Origin: Pseudeuparius sepicola
Lineage: Eukaryota > Arthropoda > Insecta > Coleoptera > Anthribidae
Reading direction: 5' to 3'
Length of the DNA stretch: 64,000 nt
Assembly: GCA_963920635.1 (NCBI GenBank)
Contig: OY987299.1
Location: 28,288,901 to 28,352,900, forward strand
How positions within the stretch are numbered: position 1 is the first letter of the stretch; every line of letters starts with the position of its first letter. Of the stretch, positions 1 through 10,678 are shown piece after piece. The position numbers and the translations under genes are program-made. Under the pieces are notes generated by a model. The model saw nothing but the letters and a program-made list of their open reading frames with translations. It was not told the DNA's origin and made no database searches.

Positions 1-31
1 TCTCGATAAATTTTTTCACAAAAAATATTTT

Positions 32-53
32 TTAATTAATTAATTAATTTCAC
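32..53. repeat. (TTAA)n microsatellite
   Basis: A short run of tandem TTAA units within an AT-rich stretch. It is a simple repeat with no coding content. The rest of 1-399 shows nothing I can name. Confidence 0.8.
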
Positions 54-399
54 ACTTTTTTTTAGATACAAATATTCTTTTCACTTTTTGGACGTTACAA
101 GGTCTCTGCTTCCAACGCAAAATTTGATAAAATATCAATAATCCGTGGAAGTGACTAAAATTACTATACTTACCTGTATTACCTTACCTAAGTTTCATTT
201 CCTCCACTCCTTTGGCAATAAATATGATATTCTTTTAATAAATTTTACACTCAAATATGTATAACGGACAAATAATAATGATTGGCCAGAAAACTATCTA
301 GTTTGATGTAGAACAATACTTTTTAATAGTATGTTATAGTCCTTAATCATGAATTTATATTGATGTTTTTATAGTTAATCTGCGTAATCGTATTGTAAC

Positions 400-435
400 C
401 TGATGATGGCAAACTGTGAAGCCGAAACGTACGTC
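400..435 (+). ncRNA. Hammerhead-ribozyme-like core
   Basis: The core reads CTGATGA, then a stem II candidate (GGC pairing with GCC around an AACTGTGAA-type loop), then GAAAC, then the palindrome ACGTACGT followed by C. This matches the hammerhead layout C3-U-G-A-N-G-A, stem II, G-A-A-A15.1, stem III, U16.1-H17. Stem I is weak (GTAAC with GTAAT needs a bulge), so activity is uncertain. It lies outside any recognisable element. See the window-wide finding on similar cores. Confidence 0.4.
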
Positions 436-1732
436 GTAATATAAAACTAAATAATAAAAGAATTAAATTACTAAAATTTCGACATAAAATAAATAAATAA
501 ATATAGATATAAGTATTCCATTTCGCTACGAAATACAATGACATAATGACATATTTAACTAGTGGGAAAATACCCGCTATTTAACGCTTAACGTTTTTGG
601 GTTCTCACAAGAGTACGTACCTTTTTTTTATTGTAAAATAAAAGTTACGTCAAAATACCGCAAAGAAAGTTAAAATATCCCTAAATAGCAGTTTCACTAA
701 CGCCCTGTAAAAGTTACCTACAAACTTATAAAACTAGTATTTTACTCCGCAACCTAGGTGTACCAAATTTCAATGTTATTATGTTGTTTACTTTAAAAGG
801 TATACCTAACCAAAATATCATTAAAAAGCGATTTTACCACCCTGTATCTTGAAAACCAAAGGTGATAGGTCATAATTCTGATTTGAAAATGATTTATTTC
901 TAGAATAATGAGTGTTAATCAAAAGTCGGGCTTGAAAACGTAAAGCAATTAATATCACGGATTATAAAACTTCTAATTGACGACTTTCGCCGTCAATTTT
1001 TAGCAGAACACTTTGCGGTGCATTTGAATGGAATTTCATCAGTATAAATTATAACTATATGAAAGCGTCGTACTTTATTTGCCTCGTGGAAATATATGAA
1101 ACGAATTTATTAAATTTCGCATGAAAGGAATGAATAGAATTTGCGCGCAATAATATTTTTAAATATAAATGGCTGCCTCTGTTAGTATTGAATTATTAAA
1201 ACCAATCCGTGTTTGTACTGAATATAGCCGGAAAGTTCAATATTTACATAAATTAATCTAACAATATTGTTTAACGTGAAAATTAGTTTCACGTTTTATA
1301 CCGTTCAAAAGTAGCATATTATAAACACATTGTATAAAATACCCTTAAGTATTTATGGCGCAAAAGAAAAAATATTGGGGCATTAATGCATCATTCTTGC
1401 TAAAGTGATTTCGGTAACATAAGATGTCATACTCACACTTATATCTTGATTGATTACTACACCCAACAGTGTAGTTACATTACAGATGATAGATAGCGGC
1501 ATAAAATAATCAATCGACCGTGTTTTGTGTGTTTCCTCTCATTCTAAATATACGGGAGCTATAAAAAATCTCTCACTGTCTTTCAAAAAGTGTCAAATCG
1601 TATAAAAAGAGGTTAAAAACTTTATGTGTTACTTGTAAAAATAAAATAAAACTGAAAGATAAAGAAGCTGTATGAACCAGGCATAATATGTGCTTGGTCT
1701 TCAATTTAAATTATTTGTAAGAAATAATAAAC
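436..1732. other. Unassigned AT-rich interval
   Basis: About 1.3 kb of AT-rich sequence. I see no ORF with recognisable content, no paired inverted repeats and no RNA gene. Confidence 0.5.
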
Positions 1733-1843
1733 GGTAGTAAGTAAAGTTCCCTCCTTCACCAACGTAACATCAAAGATATTGCTATCTTTGTTGGGGCATG
1801 TCCTGACAATCATCTACAGGCACAATGGTCCCAGCCAGCCCAT

Positions 1844-1874
1844 TACCGGTTTCATCCTTTTTGGGAATCATCAG
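1844..1874 (-). ncRNA. Hammerhead-ribozyme-like core in foldback arm
   Basis: On the minus strand: CTGATGA, a TCC/GGA stem II, GAAAC, palindromic stem III ACCGGT, then A at the cleavage position. The flanks can form CAT/ATG as stem I. The core is canonical but the stems are short. Confidence 0.4.
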
Positions 1875-2251
1875 ATGAACGTAGGCAAAATCCAGAGCGG
1901 ATAGATTCAAAAGATAGAACCAACAGAAACAACTACTCCGAGGGCTAATACCCCTACCGGCATTGAACTACACCATTGGTTCTTGATTTTCGTTGGGAAT
2001 AAACATTGCAGATCAAAGTTCCCTCCTTCACCAACGTAACATCAAAGATATTGCTATCTTTGTTGGGACATGAAACCGGTAATGGGCTGGCTGGGATCAT
2101 TGTGCCTGCAGATGATTGTCAGGACATGTCCCAACAAAGATAGCAATATCTTTGATCAATCAATGCCGGTAGGGGTATTAGCCCTCGGAGTAGTTGTTTC
2201 TGTTGGTCCTATCTTTTGAATCTATCCACTCTGGATTTTGCCTACGTCCAT

Positions 2252-2282
2252 CTGATGATTCCCAAAGACGATGAAACCGGTA
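2252..2282 (+). ncRNA. Hammerhead-ribozyme-like core in opposite foldback arm
   Basis: Inverted counterpart of the 1844-1874 site: CTGATGA, a degenerate stem II, GAAAC, ACCGGT, A. Stem I is CCAT with ATGG. The weaker stem II suggests decay. Confidence 0.35.
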
Positions 2283-2328
2283 ATGGGCTGGCTGGGATCA
2301 TTGTGCCTGTAGATGGTAGTAAGTAAAG

Positions 2329-3499
2329 AAAATACTTTATTTCAGTTCCAAAATATATGAACGATTCCTTACAAATAGGTATAAAAATATCAACATTTTC
2401 TTTCTTAAAGCTATAAATAAATATTCAAACGTTGCGACACAGCGATTTAGTTAGATAGGCCTGTCCTCACAAGCACAAGCAGATCCGAACTAAGTCGGAG
2501 CCAATCAGCAGGAATCAAAACAATCAGAACAATCAGATAATTAAAAATCCGTCAATCAGATTCGCGACTGGTTTCTGATCTCGGTTAGAACAAACTCATA
2601 TCAACTCAGTCGATGAGTATAGGTTAGGGGCTAATCACATCTGCATATTCGCCTGTCGTTTTAATCCATCTGACTCACTATGAAATTTTACTTTACATAA
2701 CATCACCATTTTTGCACTAGCGGCCGGTAGAATCACTTTTATAACTATTATACGCGCCACGCGGTCGGGTTACACGTCACACAAACTGGTAAGCTCCGTC
2801 GCGCAACACGTTGGACAAACAACTGATGCCATGGCTTCGATTGCCTAAGATTTTACACCCATAACTGGTGAAATACCTTCCACCTCTTATCTACCTAACA
2901 CGAACTTGTGTTAATACGTTCAATATGACACAGCTTCGTGCTAAGGAACACCGAATGGTGTTAAGGAACACCGCTTGGTGTGAACAATTTTCGTGACAAA
3001 TTTCGAAAGGTTAAAACATAATTTAGAAAACCTTTTCCTCTTTCTGCCGTACAATAGGTTACAAAAGAAAACACAACATTCCGACCAGGTCGATTTTCTC
3101 CCGGGGCAAATAGGATTTACTTGAGACGTTTCGGCGCGCTCTCGCACCGCCAAGTAACGGAACTTGGTCCGTTTTCCCGGGGACGATCCTTCTGATTGAT
3201 GTGCCCCGAAATTTTATTTCCGGAGTTTTCGGGAACGAGGCCTTGTTTGCACTCAGACGGAAATAGTTTTGAGTGGGTGGGCCCTGCTGGCCGTTTTCAA
3301 ACGTTCGAGTGACCAGGAATATTGTAACTACCGACTTGCGCGTAGAGCTAATCTGTTTCGCTCTTTTTACTGGATGAAAGGAAATCCATTACGGACAGTA
3401 TAGATTTTAATGGAACGCCCACGTCAAACCTACTGTGGGAGTATCCTCCCTGTGGGGTCGTACTTACTCACTAAAACCGCCCCTCGATAGAGCAGCAGT
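2329..3499. other. Unassigned interval with a short tandem duplication
   Basis: No coding signal recognised. Around 2940-2980 the word AAGGAACACCG followed by TGGTGT is repeated in tandem. The segment 3100-3480 has a higher GC content than its surroundings but I find no gene in it. Confidence 0.4.
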
Positions 3500-3506
3500 G
3501 GAGTGC

Positions 3507-4632
3507 CACAGCCGGCTCTAGGAAATCCCTATAGATGAGAAAACTGTCAACATGGCTTGCGGGTCTGCGCGGCGTGGCCTGTCACTCCCCGTCAGTTGAT
3601 TTTACAAGAAATTTACCAGAATTAATTTGTGTAGTGCGGGTAGTAGCATCGTCGCCAGATTGCTACGACGACCCAGTGTGTCTCTGGGTGAAAACAGACA
3701 GCCCGAAGTGCTGGCGACAGCTTTTTTATATATTTGTTTTCTGTGAAAAAATGAAACATTTCTCTAAAAGTTCGAAGTGAAGAATCTTTCCTTTACAATT
3801 TCAAGCCTCAAGATGCCTAGATCCGTCGAGGGAAGCTAGAACTTACTTATATACCTGGCTGTAAGTCAAATCGTATTAATAACTTGAAGTAGCTAAGGTT
3901 TTTTTGCTTGGCGGAAAGAGGTCAACTTGTATTCGTTTTGGGCTTTCCAAAGGACGAAAATTTAAAAATGAAATGATTATGGGCCAATTGCATAGACACA
4001 CTAAAGTACCCTTTAAAATTAAAGGAGCTTTCTAATAATCCAAACATTGTTTAGTATTGTTGCAAAAGTTTCTTTACCTGATGTTAAAGTCAAAAGATAA
4101 TTTAGTTAAATGTATTATGAAATTGACCCTAACTGCCCTTTCAATCACAACATGCTGTTCTCTGTTCGCTTGTTGTTTTATTTTTATGCAAATTTAAGCA
4201 TAAGGGAAGATAAGTAATCACTATTTGCCTGATGGCGCACTTTGCGAAAAATTCTCACAAAAATTCGACTAACAACAAAATGTAGTCCCCTCTATTTGCC
4301 CAAAATTTAACATATTATTTGTCGAAAATGTACCTATCCATACACCAGGAATCGTACTTATTATAAATACTTATACTTTTGTGTATATTTTGTTACTTGT
4401 TACTGCTTTTATTGTCTGTGAAACAAACGTACCTACTTAACTAAGGTACCCAATTATTTAAACAAAGTTCACAAATTTCTCAAATTATAATTAAAAAGGG
4501 GGTTGAACATTTATTAGAAAAGATAAACTAGGGCAAAGTGCAGACTGCGCTATACTGCATAGACCCGGTGAACCGTCCCGCCGCGATGTTGCCACATATT
4601 TGCACAGGGCTTGTAAGCTTGAGAAGGTTGTG
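3507..4632 (+). mobile_element. Non-autonomous TIR element, copy A (CACARCC ends)
   Basis: It begins CACAGCC and ends GGTTGTG, giving 7-bp termini CACARCC, and is flanked by the 7-bp direct repeat GGAGTGC (3500-3506 and 4633-4639). A shorter sister copy lies inverted at 17205-18140 with a different flanking repeat, which fixes the element ends independently. The interior holds an open frame (3535-3780) whose first ~65 residues are also open in copy B (MRKLSTW in A, MRKLATW in B; both share VDFTRNLPELICVVRVV). I cannot name this peptide. The superfamily is unresolved: 7-bp duplications do not fit the usual 8-bp hAT or P pattern exactly. Confidence 0.8.
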
Positions 4633-4639
4633 GGAGTGC

Positions 4640-5439
4640 CTTGAAACACGGACAAAATGAATGAAAACGCATTTTTATCATTCTGTTTTGACGATATGTA
4701 TGCCTTGAATTAAATATTTGAGCAACAAACCTATAGATACACATGTTTTCACAGATTAATCTAGTAATTTAGATTTTTCTGCCACACTTAATCTTTCATT
4801 AATCTCTTCTTAACCTTCAATTTTTTAACGTCTAATACCAAACCTATCACTATATCTTCGTAAACTTTTTCTTGTTGTTTTTCATGGCTACCTTGATTTT
4901 TCCAATTAATTTGCCGCCGAATTTTTCTCAGTTCTTCCTAGGTTTCTGGAGTGTTCAGAAGCAAACGCGAACACACTGCATTATACTGGATTTCCAATAA
5001 TGGCAGTCCAAACTCGTTGCCTTGGTTAACACTTTTATTGAAGTCCTAAAAACCTACACTTGCCAGACATTGTCAATATCCAAGAATATTTTTCGGCTCA
5101 AAGATTCGCAACAAAAATCACGTTCTAGCCTTCAATTGACTCTCAGGTCCAATTCCCGGGACTTACATACTCAGAAGGAATGTTAGAAAATGTTCCAGAA
5201 CATTTCTAGCCAATAATGAATAGCATTACAGGGAAAAGATGAAACAACAAAAATCTTAAAATTATGAAACTGTAAGTAAAACATCGAAACTTAACATTTA
5301 ACTTCAAAATCTTTGAGTAGGTTAGAATTTTTCGATACAATATTTAGAATAGTGTTCTGCAAATAAACCAAGGATGGCCTTCAGTATATCATAGGTGTGC
5401 AATAATTTGTTGTGAATCGCATTAAACTAAACCAGAATA
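4640..5439. other. Unassigned AT-rich interval
   Basis: No feature recognised beyond small chance ORFs. Confidence 0.4.
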
Positions 5440-5740
5440 TTCTGGAGCAAACTCCGAATCAGTTCGCCAGCGACCAGTGTTTACAGAATGCTTCATTTAA
5501 TAAACCCTTATGAGCCCCAACATTTTTAATTATCGGACGCAGTTAGTGCGGTATATGGCCGCCGGGTGCCCCAGCTCCAACCCCACCCGAGCCCCCAATT
5601 AGCCTGGCAAATAGAACAACAAATTAGTTGAAAGGGTGGCCCTCTCTGTTTATCCACGTCGGACGAATTTGTTTAATGAGCCAAAACCAAAATTTACTGC
5701 AGGGCGTTCTCTGTACGCCTCTGGACACCGCAATAGCGGC
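5440..5740 (+). other. Non-coding island, family I, copy 1
   Basis: This stretch has a more balanced base composition than its surroundings and is related, in the same orientation, to 8905-9300. Shared words include GCTTCATTTAATAAAC, ATTAGCC followed by a run ending in GAACAACA, and GAATTTGTTTAATGAGCC. No conserved reading frame is apparent. It is either an old duplicated regulatory or conserved non-coding element, or a relic repeat. Confidence 0.45.
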
Positions 5741-6830
5741 AGTGAGAACAGTATCCAACATAGATTTCATATTCTGAAGTCTAGAGTAATAATTCTGGAT
5801 TTAAGAATACTACAAACATCGAGGAAATGCATTCCGGTGTTCAATGGCGTATATAGCAGAGAACGTCCTGCAGAGAAGGCTATCGAAATTTCACCAAAAC
5901 GCACGCAAGTGCTTTTGTAGCATTGCAGGGAACATCGTCATAAGTCACAACAAGCCATATCTCCGAAATAGTGAAAACAAACACATGGCTGGAGATAATA
6001 AGCCAACGAGTCTAAAAATGACAAATATTTTAGGTACACAGGGTATTTCCTAAGTACGTGTAGAAAATGCATCAGGAGGTTAAAATATTACGATTTGTCA
6101 AATCTCAATAGTTACTGAGATACAGGGCATTGTAGTATTTTTTTGAAATTGGATTAGGTATGGCAATAAAGTGTACCCTTGTTTCATAACGATAAATTTA
6201 ACCGTTTGCATTGAAATTGACAAAATGTGCCCTAATACTCCAACATTCGTAACATAAAATTTTCTAATGCCGCTTTCATGTTACAGATCAAATCTACATT
6301 CAAAATGGAGAAAAAATTTTGAATGGACATTGCTAAAAACACCACTGGTTTTCTTGAAATAGGTTGTCAAAATTTTGCCAAATTCAATCATTTTGAAGGC
6401 GAATAATTTTTGGTAAATTGTTCATTTATAGGGATTTTTTTTCAAAAGTGGGTAGATCAAGAGAGTCGACTGCTTCTAGCTTCTTATGCCATCATCAGCT
6501 GGCCATAACCCAGTATCATCGGAGTCTCCGATTCGGAGAACATGTAAAGAATTTCAACCATAACTTTAGTCATCACTCGAATTCTAAAATAATACATAAT
6601 ATTTATTTTCTAAAAATTTCAATAGATTGGATTTTCTCGAAGACATTCAGATAAACAAAGAGTTGCTCACAAATCCCGACTGTCTAAATGTCAAAGTAAA
6701 TCTTAATAGATCCTACATTCGTATACACAGAAAACTCACTCAATGATGATACCTACGCCCCCCCCCCCCTTCGGAGAATCCTTTTTCCTCCTCCACCTTT
6801 TATATTAGCAAAAAAAAAACAAAATTAATA
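5741..6830. other. Unassigned AT-rich interval
   Basis: Only chance ORFs. A poly-C run lies near 6762-6771. Confidence 0.4.
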
Positions 6831-6832
6831 TA

Positions 6833-7722
6833 CAGGGTGGGTTTTTTTCGATGACCACTATGGGGATCTCGGAAACTAGCAGAGCTAGAACAAAAGTTAA
6901 ATGGGAAAAGAATTGGGGTTTTGAATGCTTAATCTAATGCCCCTTTTGGATTTTTAAAAAAGTTCATGGCTCACTAGATATCTTGAAAAGAGTGATTTTT
7001 TGCTATTTCATCAGATCTCTGTAGCTCTGTTATTTTTTGATTATACAGAAAAACTGAGGAGACAAAAATTGTAGATAATTTTGTGCTTAATAAGATAATC
7101 TGATCCCATTTTTAATGTTGCTTGTGATTTTTGAGATGACATATGTTTTTTAAATGTAAATCATAGTTGGCTGTGGTCTTATCAAATCGGCCATTTTTTG
7201 AGCTTTCCAAAGATATAATACTCGGCATAGTTATTATAAAAAATAAAAGAGCTATGGCTAATTTTCTGATTTTTTTTTTATTTTCACGTAGTCAGCCATG
7301 GAATATTTTCATAATTACGTCCTATTTTATAATTAGACATACTTCAAACTATCTAATATTTTGTTTTTAGCTGGTTACTATGTATCTAGTTTAATGGAGC
7401 TTCTCTGACAAATATCTTGGAAACGGTTGGAGATAAATAGGTCGTTTGAATCATAATTAAAAAAGGAATCCTATAATAGTTAAATGGAATGTGTAAGTTG
7501 TAAAATAGAGAAAATACTACTTGAAGGTTCTCTAATGTTTTGTAGGTAAAAAATTATTTGTTTTATTTTGCAAAAAATGTTTTTTCGAGATAACTTTTTT
7601 ACCGACCCCCGTATACCATCGAATTCCCCTTAATTTTCACTACAATATCATTTTTTGAATGACGAATTTATGTGAACCTGTCTCCTCGTAACACACTTTT
7701 TCCGCTTAGATGGGCCACCCTG
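6833..7722. mobile_element. Mariner-like MITE with CAGGGTGG termini
   Basis: The left end reads CAGGGTGGGTTTTTTTCGATG and the right end reads CAGGGTGGCCCATCTAAGC in reverse complement, so the TIR core is CAGGGTGG. Both ends are preceded by TA (6831-6832 and 7723-7724), as expected of Tc1/mariner insertions. There is no transposase inside, so it is non-autonomous. The right boundary is less secure than the left because the TIR is short. Confidence 0.5.
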
Positions 7723-7803
7723 TACCCTATTGGGGGCGTTCGAATTATGGAGATACTTCGGATTAGATGAGAGCGGATTATCCTCTCATTACTGTATTGA
7801 TAT

Positions 7804-8090
7804 TAAGAAAATAAGAAACTGATTGATATTGAAAAATCAAAAAGGTAATAAATTGTGCTGTATTTATCGTCACAGCAGAAATTTGTTTATCCAAAAACAT
7901 ACAAACCCCAGAAAAAATATTGAACTTTTGAGGTTTTGGGGTTTTGGGGTTTTCTCAATATTTCGACATTTATGGAGATCCTTTTTAGTCTATCTCATTG
8001 TGAACAAGTTTATACAAAAAGGTGAGAGATGCGACTTTCGCCTTAAATCTAGGGAATCAATTCTAAATCGGGCTGTTAAATAATTATACG
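7804..8090 (+). repeat. Dispersed repeat, copy 1
   Basis: Related to 56650-56870 in the same orientation. Shared blocks include TTGATATT..AATCAAAAAGG, AGGTAATAAATT, CAGCAGAA or CAGAGCAGAA, and ATATTTCGACATTT. Inside it, near 7930-7955, is a short GGTTTTGG-type tandem repeat. No coding content is recognised. Confidence 0.5.
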
Positions 8091-8904
8091 GATAACCTCT
8101 TTCAGGATAGTAACCAAGCGTACTTTGAAGAACATAAATTTCAGAAACTTTCTTTGAACATTTTCCACTCAGGCTTTATAACAGCTATACCTAGTACGGC
8201 CACCATACTATCGAGCCATATTCCAGCTTTGATCTCACATAGGCAAAGTAAAGCATTTTTAAGGCATTAACATCATTAAACGACCGACAGTTGCGTACAA
8301 TAAGACCACCATAAGACTTTTAGCTCAGATTAACTTTTTAGTGCCAATAATTCAAAGCAGGGGTAACTTTACTTTTTATTGTATAAAGGCTAGGACCAAT
8401 TTGTGCCTTAAATCTCCACTATTTGTAATGTGTAATACTTTCAACAGATTATCTCATTTGTGTGATTTGCATGCTGATAAGCTTCCTCAAATTATATATC
8501 ATGCTACATAACTCCTGAATGACAATGTTAAAAAGTAAGTTTACGATTGTTAGTGCAACTGGAGTGGTCAGCCATAAGCGCCATTAATTAAGGGTTTTAA
8601 TACGCACGTGATTCCAGATTTTTTCAATTCTGAATTCGTATCAAGTTATATTTTCCACCTACACCATTATTTTTTTTACATCATAACTGCCTATAAGATT
8701 TGATTTGTTTGACTTCAATCGAATATGAAGATTAATACCCATTTTATAACCCAATCTTACTTTAAAAAGCAGCAAAACTTTTTATCAAGAGTAACTTTTT
8801 CAATAAAATGAAAAATAAAAGAGTTTTTCCTATTCAACACCTTTTCTGTGGACATACTGTAGGTATGTATTTTTGGACAAAAACTCGTATTTTCTGACAA
8901 AAAA

Positions 8905-9300
8905 CTCGTATAATATCCAGGCTATTCTCCAGCAAACTGCCCGTAACCGGACCATAGCCGGCAATTACTTTTGGCCAACCGCCAAAGGTACATAATTCCG
9001 GGAATGGGCACGATGCGTACGAATCCCGCCTAAACGCTTCATTTAATAAACTCCTTAAATCCTCGTTATGCGCCCGTAAATTTTTAAAGGAAGGGTGGCT
9101 ACGATCCTGGTTGGGCCGGCCCTCCCGGGCCCACCCCCCATTAGCCAGCCAGACGGAACAACAACAAATTAGGCGAAGGGGCGGACCGGTCTGTTTATTC
9201 ACGTTGGCCGAATTTGTTTAATGAGCCGAGCGCGAAATTAACTTGCTAATGTCATTCGGCATGCGCGCTTCAGACAGGCCCGGACGATAATAGTATCCAG
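8905..9300 (+). other. Non-coding island, family I, copy 2
   Basis: Partner of 5440-5740, extending further left. It is GC-balanced with no convincing ORF; the 122-residue minus-strand frame here is not conserved in the partner copy. Identical words such as GAATTTGTTTAATGAGCC suggest constraint or a shared repeat origin. Confidence 0.45.
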
Positions 9301-10076
9301 GACGGGACTGAGAAGATTAATTCACTTTTTTATTTACCTCAATTTTGAGTTGATATTAGAGAATTTTTAATATGGCTACATTTACTTGTCTTTTCTTTCC
9401 ACTTTTTGGATTGTTGTATGTTGTATTCTTATAAAATTTCGTGTCATTTAGAAGATCGCATGCATCAGATGTTGATGATTAATTAGTATTAGGTGATGAA
9501 AGAACTGCAGTAGCAAACAAAAACTAGTTAAAAGAAGATTTGTAATAAGCCTCCTACCGTGTAAAGCTGTGAATCCATAATGTCACAGTCCAGTAGCAAT
9601 CGTGTTCAGAATAATAACCGATAGGTTCTTTCATTGCGTACAAAAACAATAAAAACAAAACGAAGACGTGTAAAACCGATGGCGGTGTAGACATGGGCGT
9701 CCGCAGAAATTTTTTCAGGGGGGGTGGCAGTACGAATTATTTACAAAATAAAGAAGATAATAAATATTTATTGTTATAAAAAATTAAATAAGGCTTAATT
9801 AAATACGGCTATTATTTCTGTGCAGCGACGTTCTGCCGAAGGTGCCGATCTTACGCGAATCGGTCATAGGCGTCACATTACTTTTTTGATATTATTAGTA
9901 TACTCCAATTTGATAAAAAAAATCCATTCAGTATAAAGCAGGAACCAAAAAAAAATGGCAAAAAATGAAACACATTTTCGCAGGAATAAAAAAATCTATA
10001 AAAATAGCGTTTCGAGCCAGTTACTTTTTTCTAATTTCTGTCTGCCGTTAGTTGATTACCTAGAAATTGTTCGTTG
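9301..10076. other. Unassigned interval with a TE-like fragment
   Basis: Around 9693-9730 the words GGGCGTCCGCAG and AGGGGGGGTGG resemble, in reverse, the segment at 13545-13595, suggesting a shared repeat end. Nothing else is recognised. Confidence 0.3.
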
Positions 10077-10660
10077 TATGTTACAGCCCGTATATGAAAA
10101 CAGATAGTGTGAATACGGTCTAGGCTGTATCTATACGGCCTAAATGGCGCAGACCGTATGTAAATGACATGGCATTTCATATACGGACTATACTACTGTA
10201 TGTGCAATCGTAGTGAATTACCCTTCTTTTTTATATTTTTTTTTTATTAAAGAAGAATATGCCGCTTCTTTTTAGTATGTATTTTGCAGAAAAAATCTAG
10301 GGTACCTATACAGTATACTAAATAATTACCGTTTTTCCTTCAAAATACTACGTCCCATCAATCAATCAATATCCTTCTTTGATGGGCCTATATAAAAAAG
10401 AACGGGTAATTCAGAAATTGCGGACGTCGAAACCGCCCGGAAAACATTGCACAAATATTCTGTCTTTGTTTAAATCTCTCTGTGATATACGGACTAGCTG
10501 CAGATAGACCGTATATAATAGGACTTAGGACTAGTCCTTTTGCAAACCGACTAGACCGTTTGTTGACGGATAAGCTTCTTATACATACGGACTAATATCT
10601 TCACTCTGTTTACATATGAACTAGTCCTTTTGTTACGGCCTGTATACGGTCTGTAGCATA
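10077..10660. mobile_element. Short TIR element packed with ACGG subterminal repeats
   Basis: The termini TATGTTACAG (left) and TATGCTACAG (right, reverse complement) are inverted. Between them about ten copies of a TACGGNCT / AGNCCGTA word occur in both orientations, clustered toward each end. This is the pattern of transposase-binding subterminal repeats. There is no ORF and I could not find a clear target duplication. It abuts the next transposon at 10679. Confidence 0.55.
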
Positions 10661-10678
10661 TAACATATACATATAATT

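Larger units (their letters stand above)
1733..2328. mobile_element. Nested foldback element with 14-bp flanking direct repeats
   Basis: The 14-mer GGTAGTAAGTAAAG occurs perfectly at 1733-1746 and 2315-2328 and looks like a target-site duplication. The interior is made of inverted and direct copies of the same blocks. For example the block containing CCAGCCAGCCCATTACCGG near 1830-1850 is repeated in reverse near 2071-2100 and again near 2272-2300, and the block with CATCAAAGATATTGCTATC occurs at about 1768 and 2039 and inverted near 2130-2154. Hammerhead-like cores lie at 1844-1874 (minus) and 2252-2282 (plus). There is no ORF. The class is unknown; a Penelope-derived or foldback element is possible. 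Confidence 0.65.

Noticed and set aside
8834..9202. 122-codon minus-strand ORF
   Set aside because: It lies in a non-coding island whose second copy does not keep this frame, so a protein is unlikely.
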